18,922 bases of DNA from an uncultured Ruminococcus sp. (GTDB taxonomy: Bacteria > Bacillota_A > Clostridia > Oscillospirales > Ruminococcaceae): positions 1 to 18,922 of the forward strand of contig CAMOXW010000071.1 in NCBI GenBank assembly GCA_946629405.1. Direction: 5' to 3'. Numbering within the stretch: position 1 is the stretch's first letter; each line of letters begins with the position of its first letter. Shown piece after piece: positions 15,201 through 18,922 of the stretch. Below the pieces are notes generated by a model. It made no database searches. It saw only the letters and a list, made by a program, of their open reading frames with translations, and was not told where the DNA came from. The position numbers were made by a program, and so were the translations under genes.

Positions 15201-16110
15201 TTTTCTTTCTTACAGTGAAAGCAACTGCTGCGGCAGCCGCGAGTACGGCGAATGTCACGCCTGCGCCTGTGTCGCCTGTGGGCGGATTGGAATCGCCTGT
15301 AGCGGGAGCGTTGCTGCCTGTTGAGACCGATGAAGCAGTATTTGTGGAAGTTGCAGATGTAGTAGTTGTTGTTGTGGTGGTAGTAGTGGAAGTATCAACG
15401 GAAGCGGTGTTTCCGCTTACTGTTGCCACAACAGCGTTGGGAACGAGGATCATTGATTCGGAGGTCGCACCGATGTTGAACTTTCCGGCACTTTCAAGCT
15501 TTACATTGACCTTACCCTCTGAATCAGTCACAAAGCTCGTAGCTTCGCCGTTTACAGTGATAACGGCACCCTCGACCGGGAGAGTGACAGGATTCCAGTT
15601 CGCATCGTATCCGGCGCGTGAAAGTGTAAGAGCAAGCTCCTGACCGGCTTCGACCTCAGCCGTATATTTGTCGAAATAGAAGTAAGCATCTGAGAAAGCT
15701 GTTGTGTCCGAGTAAACGAAAGCATTTATGTAGTCGCCGCTCTTTATCTCGTCAGCGAGTCCCATAGCGGCTGTATTATTCACATAGTAGCCGAAGCTTC
15801 CGCCGTTTTCGATGCCCCAGAGCTTGTCCAGAGCGAGGCCGTAAGTTCCTACTGACGAAGCATAGCCGGCAGCAGCACCGCCTTCAAAGTTATTCTCATG
15901 AGCGATGTAGAGAGCGTCGTTGATAGTGAGCTTTCCGTCGCTGTCGATATCAGTAACATTTACCTCCTGCTGGATGAGGTCGAGCTTGTCCTTTCCGCTT
16001 GAAATGGTGACGTAAGCCTTGCACTCAGTACCCTCAGCGGCAGCACTTACAGAGCTGACAGCAGGGCAGGCAAGAAGCAGAGCCGAAGCTGCAATGATGA
16101 TCTTTTTCAT
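15190..16110 (-). CDS. Secreted surface protein with DUF4430-like region, calcium loop and sortase-like anchor
   Basis: This is the first gene of the B12-riboswitch operon. The 306-residue product has a clear signal peptide (MKKIIIAASALLLACPAVSS..., cut near residue 24). Residues ~28-145 include a dockerin/EF-type calcium loop DIDSDGKLTINDA (54-66). The stretch GGSFGYYVNN...SGDYINAFVY (103-133) mirrors GWVYHVNG...SDGDRIEWLY of the neighbouring DUF4430 domain, so I read it as a related beta domain. Residues ~150-230 look like an Ig-like or carboxypeptidase-regulatory beta module. A Thr-rich run (241-251) leads to NPPTGD (275-280), a hydrophobic stretch and RKKNEE, the layout of a sortase sorting signal though not canonical LPXTG. 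The ribosome site is GGAG. The likely role is wall-anchored capture of B12 upstream of the transporter; this is inferred from operon and fold resemblance. Confidence 0.7.
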   Translation of the reverse strand: MKKIIIAASALLLACPAVSSVSAAAEGTECKAYVTISSGKDKLDLIQQEVNVTDIDSDGKLTINDALYIAHENNFEGGAAAGYASSVGTYGLALDKLWGIENGGSFGYYVNNTAAMGLADEIKSGDYINAFVYSDTTAFSDAYFYFDKYTAEVEAGQELALTLSRAGYDANWNPVTLPVEGAVITVNGEATSFVTDSEGKVNVKLESAGKFNIGATSESMILVPNAVVATVSGNTASVDTSTTTTTTTTTTSATSTNTASSVSTGSNAPATGDSNPPTGDTGAGVTFAVLAAAAAVAFTVRKKNEE

Positions 16111-16140
16111 ACTTATTCTCCTTAATTGTAATTACAGACC

Positions 16141-16170
16141 AAAACAAAAAACGCCGGAAATACCGGACGT
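16141..16170 (-). terminator. Intrinsic terminator of the B12 riboswitch expression platform
   Basis: On the minus strand ACG(T)CCGG, loop TATTT, CCGGCGT forms a seven-pair stem with one bulged T, followed directly by TTTTT and then GTTTT. It lies between the aptamer and the first gene, 30 bases before its start codon. This is the expected position for ligand-controlled termination. Confidence 0.8.
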
Positions 16171-16271
16171 CAGGGCGCAAAGCTAAGACCCGCCTCCATT
16201 CGCGGAGGTGAGCAGAGCAGCTCCGTTTTCCCATGTCCGAAAACGCCAGAACGCTGTGTTCTGAGATCTGC

Positions 16272-16360
16272 AAGTCTGACGAGCGACCCGGCTCGGGATT
16301 TCCCACACGGTAGTGACTGCTGCGGCGGATTCTGACCGCACTTCCCTCAGTTTCAGACTT
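16272..16360 (-). promoter_or_regulatory. Cobalamin riboswitch aptamer
   Basis: The outer stem P1 is perfect: AAGTCTGA (16360-16353) pairs with TCAGACTT (16279-16272). Inside, the order of conserved blocks matches the cobalamin aptamer core: GAGGGAAGTGCGGT, then CAGAATCCGCC, a CACTACCGTG block corresponding to the B12-box ACTGT region, and a 3' GTCAGACTTGC corresponding to the usual CAGA..CTGC. At about 89 bases it is a compact version without large peripheral arms. It sits immediately after a perfect promoter and before a terminator and a transporter operon. Ligand type (adenosyl- or methyl/hydroxo-cobalamin) cannot be read reliably. The covariance-model score was not computed. Confidence 0.82.
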
Positions 16361-16368
16361 CTTAGCTT

Positions 16369-16397
16369 ATTATAACACTATTGTAAGTGGTTGTCAA
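16369..16397 (-). promoter_or_regulatory. Sigma-A promoter of the B12 riboswitch operon
   Basis: On the minus strand TTGACA (16397-16392) and TATAAT (16374-16369) are exact with a 17-base spacer. Transcription would begin near 16362, just before the aptamer P1 stem. It lies 46 bases downstream of the truncated cotJC stop codon. Confidence 0.9.
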
Positions 16398-16442
16398 GTT
16401 TATTTTAAATATAAGCAGCTCGGAGAAAGTTTACAGATTCAA

Positions 16443-16556
16443 TTATATCTTTATGGTATCCGGACCGCCAAGCTGTGAAATGATGATCTTTGCCATTTTT
16501 GCGTTTGGTGTCTTGATATTAACGGGGTATTGAAGTTTCTTCTCATACATCCACAT
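16443..16556 (-). pseudogene. cotJC: Truncated cotJC remnant (N-terminal 37 codons of a spore-coat manganese catalase-like protein)
   Basis: The frame starts MWMYEKKLQYPVNIKTPNAK and continues to SQLGGPD, closely matching the start of CotJC, which normally runs on for about 190 residues with a ferritin-like di-manganese domain. Here the match stops after GGPD (codon 33), adds TIKI, and ends at TAA. None of the metal-binding helices remain. GGAG is still well placed before the ATG, and the start is 3 bases after the cotJB stop codon, so translation could still occur. Downstream sequence changes within a few bases into the B12 operon promoter region, which suggests a deletion or rearrangement endpoint. 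I did not find the missing C-terminal part in this window. Confidence 0.8.
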
Positions 16557-16559
16557 AGT

Positions 16560-16808
16560 TTAGCTCCTTTCCCACGGCCACGGGTCGCTGATCCAGTTCC
16601 AGCTTAGCGGGTCGGTGTTGGCGTCGGGGGTAAGAGGGCCGAATTTCGCTGTATACTCGCTTACAGCCTCGCGCCGGAGGCTTGTATAATTGGAGTAGAG
16701 CGCAAGGGCACGGCGGCATTTCGGGTGGGTATCAAGGTAGAGGTTGAGCTCCTTGATCGCAAAGTCATACTTCTTGATCTTGGTGAGAAGGATATTTTTC
16801 TCATTCAT
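16560..16808 (-). CDS. cotJB: Spore coat protein CotJB
   Basis: This is a small 82-residue spore coat component. It shows the family patterns YDFAIKELNLYLDTHPKCRRAL, a central Tyr-rich helix, FGPLTP and the C-terminal WNWISDPWPWE. The ATG at 16808 overlaps the cotJA stop codon (ATGAATGA, 8 bases), and GGAGG lies just upstream. A longer in-frame extension back to 17012 is shadow sequence within cotJA. The protein normally acts with CotJA and the CotJC catalase-like protein, of which only a remnant follows here. Confidence 0.9.
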   Translation of the reverse strand: MNEKNILLTKIKKYDFAIKELNLYLDTHPKCRRALALYSNYTSLRREAVSEYTAKFGPLTPDANTDPLSWNWISDPWPWERS

Positions 16809-17055
16809 TGCGGGCGCCTCCTCTGCCGAATGGAAGGTCGAGCGCGGGGAAAAGCGTTCCGGCGCACAGTGCGTCGTCCTCGCTGTAGACCTCGCCCCAC
16901 TGCTGGAACGGCACATATGCCATTGCAAGGGGCGTATTTTCCGGGAAGCGCGGCATAGGCGCGTCCGCGGGTATATTCTGGGCGCTGCGTGAAAGATAAT
17001 TTTCACGCTCACGCATTATTGATCCGCTCATATTGTCAAACAGGTCAAGGTTCAT
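16801..17055 (-). CDS. cotJA: Spore coat associated protein CotJA
   Basis: The 84-residue protein carries the CotJA core: AMAYVPFQQWGEVYSEDDAL followed by AGTLFPALDLPF. The N-terminal ~35 residues are variable and polar. The start is ATG 17055 with GGAGG 6 bases upstream. It is the first gene of the cotJ operon, made in the mother cell during sporulation in Bacillus and Clostridia, and fits with spoIIGA-sigE elsewhere in the window. Confidence 0.9.
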   Translation of the reverse strand: MNLDLFDNMSGSIMRERENYLSRSAQNIPADAPMPRFPENTPLAMAYVPFQQWGEVYSEDDALCAGTLFPALDLPFGRGGARNE

Positions 17056-17106
17056 GATCGTCCTCCTTTCGTTTTCGCGGAGAACAGCGGAGCTCTCCGC
17101 ACGTTT

Positions 17107-17134
17107 TATGATATGCCGCGTGGGAGGGAAGGGT
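17107..17134 (-). promoter_or_regulatory. Candidate mother-cell (sigma-K/sigma-E type) promoter of cotJA
   Basis: On the minus strand CATATCATA (17115-17107) fits the sigma-K -10 pattern CATAnnnTA exactly and the sigma-E -10 (CATACAAT) partly. An AC dinucleotide lies 17 bases upstream (17134-17133). Between it and cotJA the leader can form a GCGGAGA/TCTCCGC hairpin. No sigma-A promoter is seen. The motif is short, so confidence is low. Confidence 0.35.
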
Positions 17135-17205
17135 GACAGGTATTACAAAGGAATGTAATTCCGGCACTCTGAAAGCCTGCGGATTACTTAAGCTTTTCAT
17201 TATAT

Positions 17206-17234
17206 TTGACATACCCGCCATGATGCTGTATAAT
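17206..17234 (+). promoter_or_regulatory. Sigma-A promoter of the spermidine-synthase-like membrane protein gene
   Basis: TTGACA (17206-17211) and TATAAT (17229-17234) are exact, with a 17-base spacer and a TG just before the -10. Transcription would begin near 17241. This rules out the upstream in-frame start at 17133 and supports ATG 17268. Confidence 0.88.
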
Positions 17235-17267
17235 ATATATTACATAAATATTGAAAAGAGTGAATAT

Positions 17268-18878
17268 ATGGAAAAGAAAAGCAAGCTTTTAGGCAATAAG
17301 CTATACCTCTACCTTACGGAGTTTTTTGCCGGTATGTCTGTGATGGCGGTGGAGCTCGGGGCAAGCAGACTGCTCGCACCGTATTTCAGCTCCTCTCAGA
17401 TAGTGTGGACTATCATCATCGGCACTATCATGATAGCTATGGCACTCGGCAATTACTTCGGCGGAAGGTGGGCGGACAAGTCTCCCGATCCCGACAGGCT
17501 CTACAAAAGGATCCTCATTGCCTCGGTCTGGATAGCTGCTATACCATTTCTGGGAAAATTCGTGATACTCGGAGTTTCCGCGCTGCTCGTCGTGACGGTG
17601 AACACGAATTTCCTGATATGGGCGGCATTTCTGTCGTGCATGGCGGTCTTTGTGTTCCCGCTTTTCCTCCTGGGAACGGTCACTCCATCGCTTGTCAAGT
17701 ACACCACTGACAGCCTCGACGACAACGGAAAGACTGTCGGTACCCTCGGAGCCTTCAACACCATCGGCAGCATCATCGGGACCTTCGCCCCGACCTTTAT
17801 TACTATCCCTACGGTCGGAACGGCTGTTACATTCCTGATATTTTCCGGTATACTGCTGCTCCTCGGGATCGTCTACTTTGTTTCGTGCAGGCGTAAGAAG
17901 GTACTTGTCGGCGTGACTGCGGCAATGTTCGCGGCGTGCTGTGTGTTCAGCAATACGCTCGGCTTCGCCTTCTGGGAGAAGGACCTTGTCTACGAGGGAG
18001 AGAGCGTCTACAATTATCTTCAGGTAACCGAGGACGATGAGAAGGTCATTCTTTCGACAAACGTGCTGTTCGGCGTCCAGTCAGTGTATATGAAAAACGG
18101 CGGTCTTACCGGGCTTTACTACGATACCGCAATGGCTGCACCGCTCATGTCCGGAGGCGGCGAAAGAAGCGATATCCTTATCCTCGGAAACGGTACCGGT
18201 ACCTATGCAAAGCAGTGCAGGAGGTACTTCCCGGAGGTCGGCGTGAAGGGCGTTGAGATCGACGAGAAGATCACCGAGCTTGCCTATAAATATTTCGACC
18301 TTGACGAGGATATCGAGGTCGTCACCTACGACGGCAGAGCCTTTCTTAACGGCTTGAAAAAGGACAGCGGCAGCACGAAATACGACGTTATCATGGTCGA
18401 TGCCTATCAGGATATCACAATTCCCTTCCAGATGTCATCGGTCGAGTTTTTCAGGCTTGTGAAGGACTGCCTCAGCCCCGACGGCGTCATGGTCGTTAAT
18501 ATGAATATGCACTCCGACCGGAAGGGAAGCATAAACTATGCCATCAGCGATACGATATGCGAGGTATTTGACTATGTGTATACCGCGAATGTTCCCGGCT
18601 CAACGAACCGCGAGCTGTTTGCCTCGAACAATTCGGCTATGCTGCGGAATTTTGCCAATAATCAAGCAAAGCTCACCGACAGCGGCCTCGCCGATGCTAT
18701 GCACAGCGTCGATGTCCGGCTCGAGAGATACGAAAGTCAGGGGACTGTCCTCACCGACGACAAAGCTCCCGTTGAACTGCTCGGAATGAGAGAGATAGAC
18801 AGCCGTATCTCCGACGAGCTCGAACACTACAGGCAGCGCTTCGACGAGGACGGCTTCCGCGGTCTCATCGACGACTGA
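17268..18878 (+). CDS. Membrane protein with C-terminal spermidine synthase-like Rossmann domain
   Basis: The 536-residue product has an N-terminal membrane half (about residues 12-230, some seven hydrophobic segments). It includes patterns seen in fused MFS/spermidine synthase-like proteins: FAGMSVMAVELGASRLLAPYFG-like start, GNYFGGRWAD (61-70), GTVTPSLVK and GAFNTIGSIIGTF. The soluble half (about 240-536) resembles spermidine synthases and methyltransferases: ILILGNGTGTYAKQ (304-316), acidic VEID (329-332), TYDGRAFL and IMVDAYQD (375-382). The glycine loop reads GNGTG rather than the GGGDG of true aminopropyltransferases, so polyamine synthesis is uncertain. The ATG is chosen from the promoter position; its ribosome site is weak (AAGAG). 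It is a stand-alone gene divergent from cotJA. The tail carries many acidic residues. Confidence 0.8.
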   Translation: MEKKSKLLGNKLYLYLTEFFAGMSVMAVELGASRLLAPYFSSSQIVWTIIIGTIMIAMALGNYFGGRWADKSPDPDRLYKRILIASVWIAAIPFLGKFVILGVSALLVVTVNTNFLIWAAFLSCMAVFVFPLFLLGTVTPSLVKYTTDSLDDNGKTVGTLGAFNTIGSIIGTFAPTFITIPTVGTAVTFLIFSGILLLLGIVYFVSCRRKKVLVGVTAAMFAACCVFSNTLGFAFWEKDLVYEGESVYNYLQVTEDDEKVILSTNVLFGVQSVYMKNGGLTGLYYDTAMAAPLMSGGGERSDILILGNGTGTYAKQCRRYFPEVGVKGVEIDEKITELAYKYFDLDEDIEVVTYDGRAFLNGLKKDSGSTKYDVIMVDAYQDITIPFQMSSVEFFRLVKDCLSPDGVMVVNMNMHSDRKGSINYAISDTICEVFDYVYTANVPGSTNRELFASNNSAMLRNFANNQAKLTDSGLADAMHSVDVRLERYESQGTVLTDDKAPVELLGMREIDSRISDELEHYRQRFDEDGFRGLIDD

Positions 18879-18922
18879 CCTTTATTTGTATGGGGTAGTT
18901 TGTACGGCTATCGCTGGGGGAA

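Noticed and set aside
15215..15643. Plus-strand open frame opposite the first operon gene
   Set aside because: It is a shadow of the Thr-rich surface protein, with Val runs produced by reversing Thr codons.
17133..17267. Upstream start for the spermidine synthase-like gene
   Set aside because: A perfect sigma-A promoter lies inside this stretch, so the codons before 17241 would not be transcribed from it.

Overview
The window looks like chromosomal DNA of a spore-forming, Gram-positive gut-type anaerobe of the Ruminococcus/Oscillospiraceae kind. Supporting signs are spoIIGA-sigE, cotJ spore-coat genes, a PPi-type phosphofructokinase next to pyruvate kinase, strong TTGACA/TATAAT promoters with AGGAGG ribosome sites, and surface proteins with Thr-rich linkers, a dockerin-like calcium loop and a sortase-like C-terminus. 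This placement is inferred from gene content, not from a database search. No tRNA, rRNA, CRISPR array, IS element or prophage gene was seen.

Positions 1-9085, plus strand: the 3' part of a small membrane protein gene; metY (O-acetylhomoserine sulfhydrylase) with its own promoter and terminator; a pcrA/uvrD helicase closely followed by pyruvate kinase and a PPi-type 6-phosphofructokinase; a terminator; a structured gap of about 300 bases with three consecutive stem-loops; then spoIIGA and sigE, the mother-cell sporulation protease and its pro-sigma factor. A strong hairpin at 9062-9085 separates sigE from the convergent minus-strand genes.

Positions 9094-16397, minus strand: an aldo/keto reductase with its own promoter lies downstream of the most interesting part of the window, a five-gene operon read from 16110 down to 10170. 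The operon begins with a consensus promoter and a cobalamin-riboswitch-like leader ending in an intrinsic terminator. It encodes (1) a secreted surface protein with a transcobalamin C-terminal (DUF4430)-like region, a calcium loop and a sortase-like anchor; (2) a 621-residue membrane-tethered protein joining an alpha/alpha-barrel (prenyltransferase-repeat) domain to a C-terminal DUF4430 domain, the two domain types that make up animal intrinsic factor and transcobalamin; (3) EcfT; (4) a fused two-domain EcfA; and (5) an ECF S component. Every gene junction overlaps. My reading is a B12-repressed corrinoid capture and import system whose surface receptor resembles animal B12 carriers.

Positions 16443-17134, minus strand: cotJA, cotJB and a 37-codon remnant of cotJC, cut off just upstream of the B12 operon promoter. 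Positions 17206-18878, plus strand: a strong promoter and a gene for a membrane protein with a spermidine-synthase-like C-terminal domain. The last 44 bases contain nothing I can call.
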